Below are positions 7,665 through 15,246 of a stretch of 25,228 nt of DNA, in pieces. Origin of the DNA: an uncultured Methylotenera sp. (GTDB lineage Bacteria > Pseudomonadota > Gammaproteobacteria > Burkholderiales > Methylophilaceae); the NCBI GenBank assembly GCA_937957775.1, contig CALFXV010000045.1, positions 1-25,228 of the forward strand, written 5' to 3'. Position numbers and translations under genes: made by a program. The first letter of the stretch is position 1. Each line of letters opens with the position of its first letter. Under the pieces are notes generated by a model, which did no database searches, was not told the DNA's origin, and was given only the letters and a program-made list of their open reading frames with translations.

Positions 7665-10037
7665 ATGTCTGCCCACGTTATTCCATTTGAAAAATTAAGA
7701 AACGTCGATGTACCTTCTGTAGGCGGTAAAAACGCCTCCTTAGGTGAGATGATTTCTCAGCTGTCGGCAAAGGGCGTGCGTGTTCCAACCGGCTTTGCCA
7801 CCACAGCCGACGCCTATCGCGAATTTTTAAAGGTGAATGGCTTAGACGTTAAAATCAATGCTGCCTTAGAATCACTCAACGTAGACGACACCCAAGCCTT
7901 GGCGGTATGCGGTAAACAAGTCCGCGAATGGATTATGGCCGCTCCTTTCCCAGCCGCTTTAGATAAAGCCATTGCCGAACACTACGAGAACCTGATTGCC
8001 AAATCCGGTAAAGGCGCAACCTTCGCCGTCCGCTCCTCCGCTACCGCAGAGGATTTGCCCGATGCGTCGTTTGCCGGTCAACAAGAATCTTTCTTAAACA
8101 TACACGGCCTAGACAACATCCTGCACGCCATCAAAGAAGTGTTTGCTTCCTTGTACAACGACAGAGCCATCTCCTACCGTGTGCACAAAGGCTTTGTGCA
8201 CGCTGATGTCGCTCTATCGGCTGGCGTTCAGCAAATGGTGCGCAGCGACATCGGCTGCGCCGGCGTCATGTTTACCATAGACACCGAATCCGGTTTTAAA
8301 GACGTGGTCTTCATCACTTCGTCCTACGGCTTAGGCGAAACCGTGGTGCAAGGTGCCGTCAACCCAGACGAGTTTTACGTACACAAACCTACCTTAGCGC
8401 AAGGCAAAGCTTCCATCGTGCGCCGCACCATGGGTTCAAAATTGATCAAAATGGTGTTCTCGGACGCCACCCAAGCCGGTAAAAGCACCCACACCATAGA
8501 CGTGGATGCGGCTGACAGCGACCGTTACTCATTAAGCAATGACGATGTTTTAGAATTGGCACGCTACGCCATGACCATAGAGGCGCACTACGGCTGCCCA
8601 ATGGACATAGAATGGGGTAAAAACGGCATAGACAACAAACTCTACATCTTGCAAGCACGCCCTGAAACGGTGAAATCGCAAGAATCACTAAACAACGTGA
8701 CGGAAACCTTCAAGCTTAACAAGCACCAAGCCACGCCATTGGTAGTCGGCCGCGCAGTAACGCAAAAAGTAGGCGTGGGTCCGGTACGCATCGTGCTCGA
8801 CCCAGCTGACATGCACTTGGTCCAACCGGGTGACGTGTTGGTAGCAGACATGACAGACCCTAACTGGGAACCGGTCATGAAACGTGCTAGCGCATTGGTC
8901 ACCAACCGTGGCGGACGAACCTGCCATGCGGCGATTATCGCGCGTGAATTGGGTATTCCTGCGATTGTGGGTTCAGTCAATGCAACCGACATCTTGCGTG
9001 AAGGCGAAGTGGTCACCGTATCTTGCGCCGAAGGCGAATCCGGCTTTGTTTACCATGGCGCATTGGATTACGAAGTCAGCACACAAGCGGCGGCAGCCCT
9101 AAGCAAAGCCCCATGCAAAATCATGATGAACGTGGGTAACCCAGACATGGCTTTTGGATTTGCTAAAACGCCTAACGACGGTGTTGGTCTAGCCCGCTTG
9201 GAATTCGTGATTAACAACATGGTGGGCATACACCCGAAAGCCATATTAAACGTGGACGCCATGCCCACAGCAGTCAAGGCCACCATTAAAAACCGCACAC
9301 GCGGCTACGCCAATCCTAAGCAGTTTTACATAGATAAAGTAGCGGAAGGTGTCGCCACCATTGCCGCTGCGTTTTACCCAAAACCGGTCATCGTGCGTAC
9401 CTCGGATTTTAAATCCAATGAATACAAAAAATTGGTAGGCGGCGACATCTACGAACCGGATGAAGAAAACCCAATGATAGGTTTCCGTGGTGCGGCGCGT
9501 TACATGGCCGAAGACTTTAAAGAATGCTTCGCCATGGAATGCACGGCCATGAAAAAAGTCCGCGATGAAATGGGTTTAACCAATGTAGAGCTGATGATCC
9601 CATTCGTCCGCACCTTAGATGAAGCCAAAGCCGTTATCGACATCATGGCGGCCAATGGCCTTAAACGCGGTGAAAATGGCCTACGCATCATCATGATGTG
9701 TGAGATCCCATCCAACGCCTTGTTGGCTGAGCAATTTTTAGCGCATTTTGACGGTTTCTCTATCGGCTCTAACGATTTAACCCAGTTAACGCTGGGCATG
9801 GACCGAGATTCTGGCATCTTAGCCGACGGCTTTGACGAGCGTAATGACGCGGTCAAAGTCCTAATCAAAATGGCCATACAAACCTGCAATCGCCTGGGCA
9901 AATACGTAGGCATATGCGGTCAGGGCCCATCTGACCACCCAGATTTTGCCGAGTGGCTATTGGCCGAAGGCATCCAATCCATGTCGCTCAACCCCGATAC
10001 CGTGGTCAGCACTTGGCAACGCCTCACCAAAAAATAA
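7665..10037 (+). CDS. ppsA: Phosphoenolpyruvate synthase
   Basis: A 790-residue cytoplasmic enzyme that makes PEP from pyruvate and ATP, giving AMP and phosphate. It provides gluconeogenic carbon, which matters when sugar phosphates are cleaved to pyruvate. Domains in order are the N-terminal ATP-binding domain ([10 protein letters not shown] near 21-30, [20 protein letters not shown] near 120-140), the swivelling phosphohistidine domain with [12 protein letters not shown] and His421, and the C-terminal PEP/pyruvate barrel with Cys751 in [12 protein letters not shown]. These two residues carry the same numbers as in E. coli. Thr419, the residue phosphorylated by PpsR in E. coli, is conserved. 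A good AAGGA ribosome site (7654-7658) precedes the ATG. ppsR follows after 28 bases, so the pair is probably one transcript. Confidence 0.97.
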   Translation: MSAHVIPFEKLRNVDVPSVGGKNASLGEMISQLSAKGVRVPTGFATTADAYREFLKVNGLDVKINAALESLNVDDTQALAVCGKQVREWIMAAPFPAALDKAIAEHYENLIAKSGKGATFAVRSSATAEDLPDASFAGQQESFLNIHGLDNILHAIKEVFASLYNDRAISYRVHKGFVHADVALSAGVQQMVRSDIGCAGVMFTIDTESGFKDVVFITSSYGLGETVVQGAVNPDEFYVHKPTLAQGKASIVRRTMGSKLIKMVFSDATQAGKSTHTIDVDAADSDRYSLSNDDVLELARYAMTIEAHYGCPMDIEWGKNGIDNKLYILQARPETVKSQESLNNVTETFKLNKHQATPLVVGRAVTQKVGVGPVRIVLDPADMHLVQPGDVLVADMTDPNWEPVMKRASALVTNRGGRTCHAAIIARELGIPAIVGSVNATDILREGEVVTVSCAEGESGFVYHGALDYEVSTQAAAALSKAPCKIMMNVGNPDMAFGFAKTPNDGVGLARLEFVINNMVGIHPKAILNVDAMPTAVKATIKNRTRGYANPKQFYIDKVAEGVATIAAAFYPKPVIVRTSDFKSNEYKKLVGGDIYEPDEENPMIGFRGAARYMAEDFKECFAMECTAMKKVRDEMGLTNVELMIPFVRTLDEAKAVIDIMAANGLKRGENGLRIIMMCEIPSNALLAEQFLAHFDGFSIGSNDLTQLTLGMDRDSGILADGFDERNDAVKVLIKMAIQTCNRLGKYVGICGQGPSDHPDFAEWLLAEGIQSMSLNPDTVVSTWQRLTKK

Positions 10038-10065
10038 GCGTGCACAGCAAGCTTATTAGGCAGCC

Positions 10066-10878
10066 ATGATAAACCGGACCGTTTTTTTCATCTCAGACGG
10101 TACCGGTATCACCGCCGGCGCCTTGGGTAAATTATTGGAGCATTTCCCTAGCACCAGCTTCACCCAAGTGCGCATGCCGTTTACCGACACCCTAGATAAA
10201 ATTAAGTTGGCGCAGGATGCCATTCTGCAAGCAGCAGAAGTCAATGGCGGTCGCCCTGTGGTCATCATGTCGATTGGTAGCATAGAGCTGCGCAATGCTT
10301 TGAAGGAATCCAACGCCTACTTTATTGATTTATTTAGCACCTTTATCGATCCACTGGGGGTGGAATTAGCTCAACAACCGCTAACTGGCGCCGGCATTGC
10401 CCATAGCGTCATGGGCAGCAAATACAATGACCGCATGGAAGCGGTTAACTTCACCTTAAACCACGATGACGGCATGACCAATTCTGGCTTAGAGGAAGCG
10501 CAAGTCATCTTGGTCGGCGTATCCCGTTGCGGTAAAACCCCTACCAGCGTTTACTTGGCCATGCAGTTTGGCATCAAAGCCGCTAACTACCCATTGATTC
10601 CCGAAGACTTTGAACGCGGCACCTTACCGGCAATTTTGCAAAAGCATTTAGATAAAATTTTCGGCTTAACCATCAAGCCAGAACGTTTGCATGCCGTGCG
10701 TAGCGAACGCCGATTTGGTAGCTTCTACGCCTCACTTGAAAACTGCCGTAAGGAAATTGCTACCGCAGAGAATCTCATGCGCAATGCCGGTATCACGTGG
10801 GCGGACTCCACCAGCCGCTCAGTTGAAGAACTGTCCGCCATCATCATGGAAAAGACCCACAACCTGACCCAGGCTTAA
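10066..10878 (+). CDS. ppsR: PEP synthase regulatory protein (kinase/pyrophosphorylase)
   Basis: A 270-residue protein of the former DUF299 family. It inactivates PEP synthase by ADP-dependent phosphorylation of a threonine next to the catalytic histidine and reactivates it by phosphate-dependent dephosphorylation. The P-loop GVSRCGKT (151-158) is clear, as are the N-terminal VFFISDGTGITA and the ANYPLIPED stretch around 173-181. Length is typical. It lies 28 bases after ppsA, its expected target, whose Thr419 is present. AGG at 10058-10060 may act as ribosome site for the ATG at 10066. A strong terminator follows. Confidence 0.96.
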   Translation: MINRTVFFISDGTGITAGALGKLLEHFPSTSFTQVRMPFTDTLDKIKLAQDAILQAAEVNGGRPVVIMSIGSIELRNALKESNAYFIDLFSTFIDPLGVELAQQPLTGAGIAHSVMGSKYNDRMEAVNFTLNHDDGMTNSGLEEAQVILVGVSRCGKTPTSVYLAMQFGIKAANYPLIPEDFERGTLPAILQKHLDKIFGLTIKPERLHAVRSERRFGSFYASLENCRKEIATAENLMRNAGITWADSTSRSVEELSAIIMEKTHNLTQA

Positions 10879-10892
10879 TCTGCCGTCATAAT

Positions 10893-10921
10893 AAAAAAAG
10901 GCGCTAACTAGCGCCTTTTTT
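10893..10921. terminator. Bidirectional terminator between ppsR and the glutathione peroxidase gene
   Basis: A perfect 7-bp stem (GGCGCTA / TAGCGCC, 10900-10906 and 10909-10915) is flanked by seven A on the left and six T on the right. Only two bases separate the arms, so the innermost pairs probably open to form the loop. It can stop plus-strand transcripts from ppsR and minus-strand transcripts from the convergent peroxidase gene, which ends at 10935. Confidence 0.9.
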
Positions 10922-10934
10922 ATGTAATTTCGGT

Positions 10935-11465
10935 CTACTTCAGATTGGCTTTTATTTTACCCACAATATCGGAAGAATCAGGCTGCGTCATGCTGCCGTA
11001 AGCATAGACTTCTTTGCCGCCTGGCAAAATCAGGTATTTATAAAAATTCCATTGCGGTGCATCGCCGGTCTTAGCCAACAATTGCTTGTATAAGGGATTG
11101 GCCTTTGCACCCGTCACTGAGCTCTTGGCCATCATGGGAAATTTGACCGCGTAAGTTAATTTACAAAAATCGCCGATTTGCTTGTCGCTACCAGGCTCTT
11201 GCCTAAAGTCGTTGGATGGAAAACCCAAGACCAAGAAGCCCTTGTCCTTGTATTTACTGTACAAGCCTTCCAAGGCATCAAATTGAGGGGTAAAGCCGCA
11301 TTTGCTTGCCGTATTCACTACCAAAATAACCTTATCTTGGTGATCGCACAAATTGATTTTTTCACCTTGCAAGGTGGTCAACTCATGGTTGTAAAGCTCA
11401 TTACAAGCGGCATTGGCCATACTGGTGGCTCCAAGTAATAGTATGCATAAAAGCAGTTTTTTCAT
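10935..11465 (-). CDS. gpx: Periplasmic glutathione-peroxidase-like protein
   Basis: A 176-residue thiol peroxidase of the glutathione peroxidase family. An N-terminal signal peptide (MKKLLLCILLLGATSMANA, cleavage likely after residue 19) points to the periplasm. The catalytic residues are Cys56 in NTASKCGFTP, Gln89 in FPSNDFRQEPG, and Trp139-Asn140 in PQWNFYKY. Cysteine replaces the selenocysteine of animal enzymes. Bacterial members often use thioredoxin rather than glutathione. I chose the ATG at 11463-11465 because it has an AAGGGTGA ribosome site and begins the signal peptide; an ATG 23 codons upstream would bury that signal. It shares a bidirectional terminator with ppsR. It removes peroxides; the reductant here is unknown. 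Confidence 0.9.
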   Translation of the reverse strand: MKKLLLCILLLGATSMANAACNELYNHELTTLQGEKINLCDHQDKVILVVNTASKCGFTPQFDALEGLYSKYKDKGFLVLGFPSNDFRQEPGSDKQIGDFCKLTYAVKFPMMAKSSVTGAKANPLYKQLLAKTGDAPQWNFYKYLILPGGKEVYAYGSMTQPDSSDIVGKIKANLK

Positions 11466-11636
11466 TATGTCACCCTTATAAAGTTTAGGCTTGATCAAGT
11501 ATCGCACTAAGGTGTTAAAATTAAAATCAATCATACAGACTAGGCGCCATGCATATGGTTCACTCGGTCAGCCCCATCCGCGTATCAGCGGCACCCACTG
11601 AGGCATTAATAACAAAGGTTTACTAAAAGCTTACTC

Positions 11637-12014
11637 ATGTCCCTAGCAAATAAAAAAACCATCAAGATTTTCCTTGGGCTAATCGTCTTGCCTGCCTTGC
11701 TATTTAGTTTATATACCTGGGCTAGCCTAAATTGGGTTTACTCCTCAGGCGAGCGTGCCGGCTACGTGCAAAAATTTTCGCTGAAAGGCTACCTATGCAA
11801 AACCTGGGAAGGCGAAATTGTATTGGTGTCCATGCCAGGCACCCAAGCAGAAAAGTTTTTATTCACGGTTCACGATGAGGCTGTGGCCAAAAAATTAAAC
11901 GATTCAATGGGGCTAAGGGTAAAAATTCACTACCAAGAACACAAAGGCATTCCATCATCTTGCTTTGGCGAAACGGCTTATTTTGTTGATGATCTAATCG
12001 TGCTGGAAAAGTAA
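11637..12014 (+). CDS. Small membrane-anchored protein of unknown function
   Basis: A 125-residue protein with one hydrophobic segment (about residues 10-28, IFLGLIVLPALLFSLYTWA) and a soluble remainder, probably facing the periplasm. The soluble part begins YSSGERAGYVQKFSLKGYLCKTWEGEI. Similar short proteins with a 'GxRAGxxQKFSxKGxxCKTxEGE' pattern occur in other bacteria, sometimes mislabelled as 6-phosphogluconate dehydrogenase, and I know of no proven function. Two cysteines (in LCKTWEG and SSCFGE) could form a disulfide. It lies 15 bases before greB, so the two may be co-transcribed. The ATG has no strong ribosome site; an AAAGG lies too far upstream (about 17 bases). I am confident it is a gene because of the composition and the family pattern. 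Confidence 0.7.
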   Translation: MSLANKKTIKIFLGLIVLPALLFSLYTWASLNWVYSSGERAGYVQKFSLKGYLCKTWEGEIVLVSMPGTQAEKFLFTVHDEAVAKKLNDSMGLRVKIHYQEHKGIPSSCFGETAYFVDDLIVLEK

Positions 12015-12029
12015 GCGCTCCGCATCGCC

Positions 12030-12542
12030 ATGGCTAACGAAAAAAATTACATCACCCCACAAGGGCATGCCGCGCTTGAAGCCGAATTTCAAGCCCTGCT
12101 CAAAGTGGAAAGACCGGCCTTGGTCAAGGTGGTGTCATGGGCAGCCAGCAATGGCGACCGCAGTGAAAACGGCGATTACATATACGGCAAACGCCGCTTG
12201 CGGCAAATTGACAGCCGCTTGCGCTTTTTGATGCAACGCATGGATGCCGCCGTCATCGTCGATCCGGCTAGCCAACAAGGTTTAGAAAAAGTCTTTTTTG
12301 GTGCTTGGGTCAGCTTGTTCGCACTCAAAAACGACAGCGAACATCGCTACCGCATCGTCGGCAAGGATGAATTGGAGCCCTCTAAAGGCTACATTAGCTG
12401 GGTATCCCCACTGGCCAAAGCCATGCTAGGCAAACAAGTAGGCGATGTCATCAAGGTCAGCACGCCAGCCGGAGACGAACAATACGAAATCGTCGAAGTG
12501 AGCTACCAAGCCGCTGAACAAGATGGCAGCAAGCCCACTTAA
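12030..12542 (+). CDS. greB: Transcription elongation factor GreB
   Basis: A 170-residue protein that rescues backtracked RNA polymerase by stimulating transcript cleavage through the secondary channel. The N-terminal coiled coil ends in a tip SNGDRSENGDYIYGKRRLR, with the acidic pair Asp43 and Glu46 that place the second catalytic magnesium. The basic patch that follows favours GreB over GreA. The C-terminal FKBP-like domain includes RIVGKDELEPSKGYISWVSPLAKAML. Length fits GreB (about 160-170). It follows the small membrane protein by 15 bases and precedes earP by only three bases, so earP is probably translated from the same message. Confidence 0.93.
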   Translation: MANEKNYITPQGHAALEAEFQALLKVERPALVKVVSWAASNGDRSENGDYIYGKRRLRQIDSRLRFLMQRMDAAVIVDPASQQGLEKVFFGAWVSLFALKNDSEHRYRIVGKDELEPSKGYISWVSPLAKAMLGKQVGDVIKVSTPAGDEQYEIVEVSYQAAEQDGSKPT

Positions 12543-12545
12543 ATC

Positions 12546-13706
12546 GTGAACAAAATCGCCTTACAGACTTGGGATGTATTTTGCAAAATTGTCGACAACC
12601 ATGGCGACATTGGGGTGTGTTGGCGCTTATGCCAGCAATTGGCAAATGAACACGCATTAAAGGTACGCCTATTCATAGACGACATGCCGGCCGCCGCACA
12701 CATAGTGCCGCAATTAGATCCCAAGCTAGCGCAACAAGGCATTGCCGGTGTAACGGTATGCGCTTGGACAAACGAAGCCATCATGCCAGCCGCTACCGTG
12801 TTAGAGACTTTTTCATGTGGCTTACCCCTAGCTTATCTGGAAAACATGGTGGCGCAGCAATCGCAATGGATTAACCTAGACTACCTATCCGCCGAGGACT
12901 GGGTGGCTGACTTTCATGGCAAACCCTCCCCGCAAGCGCAATTGCCCATCACCAAGCATTTTTTCTTTCCGGGCTTTGGAATACACACCGGCGGCTTACT
13001 GCGCGAACGAGACCTTATCGATAAGCGCATCGCTTACAGCAAGGATACCGAGGCACAAAGCCAATTTTGGCAAGCGCTAGGCTGTGAGCAGGGCATGGCA
13101 GCCATAGAAAACAGCCTTAAGATTTCATTGTTTTGCTACCCACAAGCCAACGTCCCATGCCTGCTAGCCGGCTTACATAGCTTGGATCAAGCCGTTACCC
13201 TATTCTTTCCAGCCAGCCTGTTACACAGTACAGCCGAGCTCTTCCCGGATTTTGCACGGAGTGCTGGGCTAAGCTTGAAAAAAGATAACATCACCGTGCA
13301 GCCTATACCCTTTTTAAGCCAAGCCAATTACGATCGCTTGCTTTGGTCATGCGACTGCAATTTTGTTCGTGGCGAAGACAGTTGGGTGCGCGCCATATGG
13401 GCAGGCCAAGCCTTTATTTGGCAGCCCTATATACAAGAGGAAGGCACGCATTTAAAGAAAATGCAGGCTTTTTTAGATCGTTACTGCCAGCAGGCCAGCC
13501 AAGAATTAAGCACCCTATTGACTGCGGCCCATTATGCTTGGTCGGATGCCCAGGCACAGCAGCCTAAGATTTTTACGGAGCTCATGCAGGCCCTAAGCAT
13601 AGCTAAAGACCATGCGCTGGCAGAAGCCAATAGGCTGGCCAAGCAGCCGGATTTGGTCAGCAAATTGCTGAGTTTTAATGAAAAATTAACAGAAAATAAG
13701 GTATAA
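12546..13706 (+). CDS. earP: EF-P arginine-32 rhamnosyltransferase
   Basis: A 386-residue GT-B glycosyltransferase (formerly DUF2331) that transfers rhamnose from dTDP-rhamnose to Arg32 of elongation factor P, needed for efficient translation of proline stretches. The N-terminal acceptor-binding part shows WDVFCKIVDNHGDIGVCWRL (9-28), with the catalytic-region aspartates Asp17 and Asp21. FFPGFGIHTGGLLRE spans 140-154. The donor site contains RGEDSWVRA (275-283, with Glu277) and IWQPYIQEEGTHLKK (291-305). The start is GTG (12546-12548), three bases after greB. The target gene efp lies just downstream and does encode Arg32. Length and motif order match the family. No dTDP-rhamnose genes are in the window. 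Confidence 0.95.
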   Translation: MNKIALQTWDVFCKIVDNHGDIGVCWRLCQQLANEHALKVRLFIDDMPAAAHIVPQLDPKLAQQGIAGVTVCAWTNEAIMPAATVLETFSCGLPLAYLENMVAQQSQWINLDYLSAEDWVADFHGKPSPQAQLPITKHFFFPGFGIHTGGLLRERDLIDKRIAYSKDTEAQSQFWQALGCEQGMAAIENSLKISLFCYPQANVPCLLAGLHSLDQAVTLFFPASLLHSTAELFPDFARSAGLSLKKDNITVQPIPFLSQANYDRLLWSCDCNFVRGEDSWVRAIWAGQAFIWQPYIQEEGTHLKKMQAFLDRYCQQASQELSTLLTAAHYAWSDAQAQQPKIFTELMQALSIAKDHALAEANRLAKQPDLVSKLLSFNEKLTENKV

Positions 13707-13707
13707 T
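13702..13707 (+). promoter_or_regulatory. -10 element at the end of earP, possible distal efp promoter
   Basis: A consensus TATAAT, in the context GTATAATTCGCGCC, overlaps the earP stop codon. The -35 region is poor. If used, transcription would start near 13714 and run through the hairpin at 13740-13764 before reaching efp. Confidence 0.45.
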
Positions 13708-13739
13708 TCGCGCCTTTGATGCTTAGCAAACGTTTTTTT

Positions 13740-13764
13740 AAAGCCATTTTAAATGGCTTTTTCT
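13740..13764 (+). terminator. Terminator-like hairpin in the earP-efp gap
   Basis: AAAGCCATTT (13740-13749) and AAATGGCTTT (13751-13760) form a perfect dyad. As RNA it gives a 7-bp stem, with an AU loop, followed by UUCUU. It may end earP transcripts. If the upstream TATAAT is active it could also attenuate efp. The stem is AU-rich and the U tract is broken by a C. Confidence 0.5.
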
Positions 13765-13792
13765 TAACATAAGCGCAGCACTTAATTATTTA
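13764..13792 (+). promoter_or_regulatory. Possible proximal efp promoter
   Basis: TTAACA (13764-13769) and TATTTA (13787-13792) are spaced by exactly 17 bases, just downstream of the hairpin, which would give a leader of roughly 20-25 bases before the efp ATG. The -35 matches five of six; the -10 matches only three of six. Confidence 0.4.
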
Positions 13793-13821
13793 CTAACCCT
13801 TTATTTTGGCAGGGCAAATTT

Positions 13822-14382
13822 ATGAAAACAGCACAAGAACTTCGCGCCGGTAATGTGATTATGGTCGGTAGCGACCCATTGGTCGTGGTTAAAGCCGAAT
13901 ACACCAAATCTGGTCGTAGCACGGCTGTAGTAAAAATGAAATTTAAAAACTTGTTAACCGACACACCTAGCGAAACCATTTACGGCGCCGGCGACAAATT
14001 TGAAGTGGTTATTTTAGAGAAAAAAGAAGCGACCTATTCTTACTTTGCCGATCCAAGCTATGTGTTCATGGATGCCGATTACAACCAATACGATGTGGAT
14101 GCGGAATTCATGGAAGACGTGCTTCCCTTCCTAGAAGACGGCATGCCTGTAGACATCCGTTTTTACAACGAAAAAGCCATTTCCGTTGAGTTGCCAACCA
14201 CCGTCATTCGTGAAATCACCTACACCGAACCAGCGGTTAAAGGTGACACCTCAGGTAAGGTAATGAAGCCAGCTAAATTGGCTTCAGGCTTTGAATTGCC
14301 AGTGCCTTTATTCTGCGCACAAGGTGACAAGATTGAAATCGACACCCGTACCGGTGAATACAGAAACCGTGTTTTAAAATAA
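13822..14382 (+). CDS. efp: Elongation factor P
   Basis: A 186-residue translation factor that binds between the P and E sites of the ribosome and helps peptide-bond formation at consecutive prolines. Three beta-barrel domains are present: a KOW-like N-domain (about 1-65), an OB-like central domain (about 66-127) and a C-terminal OB domain (about 128-186) that ends in [16 protein letters not shown]. The modified loop reads YTKSGRSTA with Arg at position 32. That is the rhamnosylated type, agreeing with earP directly upstream; lysine-type EF-P would carry Lys with epmAB. The ATG has an AGGG ribosome site (13811-13814). It is followed by a strong terminator. It is set apart from earP by a 115-base leader with promoter-like and terminator-like elements. 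Confidence 0.97.
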   Translation: MKTAQELRAGNVIMVGSDPLVVVKAEYTKSGRSTAVVKMKFKNLLTDTPSETIYGAGDKFEVVILEKKEATYSYFADPSYVFMDADYNQYDVDAEFMEDVLPFLEDGMPVDIRFYNEKAISVELPTTVIREITYTEPAVKGDTSGKVMKPAKLASGFELPVPLFCAQGDKIEIDTRTGEYRNRVLK

Positions 14383-14414
14383 ACGCCGGCTTCATAATGC
14401 CGTTGCAATGAAGA

Positions 14415-14444
14415 TAAAAAGGGAGCGAACACGCTCCCTTTTTT
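14415..14444 (+). terminator. Rho-independent terminator of efp
   Basis: A perfect 7-bp GC-rich stem (GGGAGCG / CGCTCCC, 14421-14427 and 14432-14438) with an ACAC-type four-base loop is followed by six T (14439-14444). It starts about 38 bases after the efp stop. The preceding A-run could let it work weakly in reverse. Confidence 0.92.
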
Positions 14445-14465
14445 AATGCCTAAATCAGCCTAATC

Positions 14466-14480
14466 GCGTTATCATAACGC
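14466..14480. promoter_or_regulatory. 15-bp palindrome upstream of rpiA
   Basis: GCGTTAT-C-ATAACGC is a perfect 7+1+7 inverted repeat in the efp-rpiA gap. The tight centre and lack of a following T-run make it more like an operator than a terminator. It lies about 90 bases before the rpiA start. The binding protein is unknown. Confidence 0.35.
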
Positions 14481-14511
14481 TAACTAAAAAAGCCCCTAGC
14501 TTGTTGGTATG

Positions 14512-14563
14512 GCTTGGTGATATAGCTTGGTGATATAGCTTGGTGATATAGCTTGGAGATAAA
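14512..14563 (+). repeat. Four tandem 13-bp repeats in front of rpiA
   Basis: Three identical copies of GCTTGGTGATATA (14512-14524, 14525-14537, 14538-14550) are followed by a variant GCTTGGAGATAAA (14551-14563). The T-to-A change in the last copy creates GGAGA, which is the ribosome site for the rpiA GTG at 14569. The array is non-coding, so a copy-number change would alter promoter or leader spacing rather than a reading frame. Confidence 0.9.
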
Positions 14564-14568
14564 GCGAC

Positions 14569-15246
14569 GTGAACGATAAACAATCCGTTGCCCTAGCGGC
14601 AGCACAACACGTTAAGAGCGGCATGTTAGTTGGCTTAGGCACTGGCTCCACAGCCAATTACTTCATTGCAGAATTGGCTAGACGTCAACGCGAAGAAGCA
14701 TTAAAAATCACCACCGTGGCCAGCTCGGTGACCAGCGCCCTTTATGCGCACTCCTTGCAATTACCCAGCATCGCCATTGAGCAATTAAGCTCCATTGACT
14801 TATACGTAGACGGTGCCGATGAGTACACCTCCGACAGATGCTTGCTTAAAGGCCGCGGCAGCGATTTAGTCAAAGAAAAATTACTAGCGCAAGCTGCCAA
14901 AACCTTTATCGCCGTGGCCGAAGCCAGCAAACGAGTGGATTACCTAGGTCAAAAGTTTGCCATTCCCATAGAGGTCATGCCCACTGCTTGGCAATTAGCC
15001 AAGCGTAGCTTAGAAGCCTTAGGTGGCGTGGGCGACCTACGCCCAAACACCAACAAAGACGGACTCTGGGTCACTTCACACGGCAGCTTGGTATTGGACA
15101 TGCAATTTCAAGGCAGCCAAGATGCCGTCGCCTTAAACCATGCGATTAACAACGTCCCTGGCGTCGTCGAGCACGGCATTTTTTGTGGCCTGTGTGATGC
15201 TTTATTAATTGCTGAAAACGGCAAGGTTAGCGAGCATTGGGCTTAG
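14569..15246 (+). CDS. rpiA: Ribose-5-phosphate isomerase A
   Basis: A 225-residue enzyme that interconverts ribose 5-phosphate and ribulose 5-phosphate, the latter being the formaldehyde acceptor in the ribulose monophosphate cycle. Motifs are GLGTGST (22-28), DGADE (81-85) and LLKGRGSDLVKEK (92-104). The catalytic residues Asp81, Asp84, Lys94 and Glu103 match the E. coli numbering. The usual glycine-rich KGGG loop reads KGRG here, a small deviation. The start is GTG (14569-14571), chosen because GGAGA in the last 13-bp repeat sits eight bases upstream. The 3' end overlaps the start of mltF by 10 bases. Upstream are the 13-bp repeats and a palindrome, so control may be unusual. Confidence 0.95.
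   Translation: MNDKQSVALAAAQHVKSGMLVGLGTGSTANYFIAELARRQREEALKITTVASSVTSALYAHSLQLPSIAIEQLSSIDLYVDGADEYTSDRCLLKGRGSDLVKEKLLAQAAKTFIAVAEASKRVDYLGQKFAIPIEVMPTAWQLAKRSLEALGGVGDLRPNTNKDGLWVTSHGSLVLDMQFQGSQDAVALNHAINNVPGVVEHGIFCGLCDALLIAENGKVSEHWA

Noticed and set aside
11466..11534. Upstream ATG that would extend the glutathione peroxidase by 23 residues
   Set aside because: The extension would place a clear signal peptide inside the protein, while the ATG at 11463-11465 has a good ribosome site.
14512..14563. CRISPR-like array
   Set aside because: The units are 13 bp, directly adjacent without spacers, and no cas genes are present.
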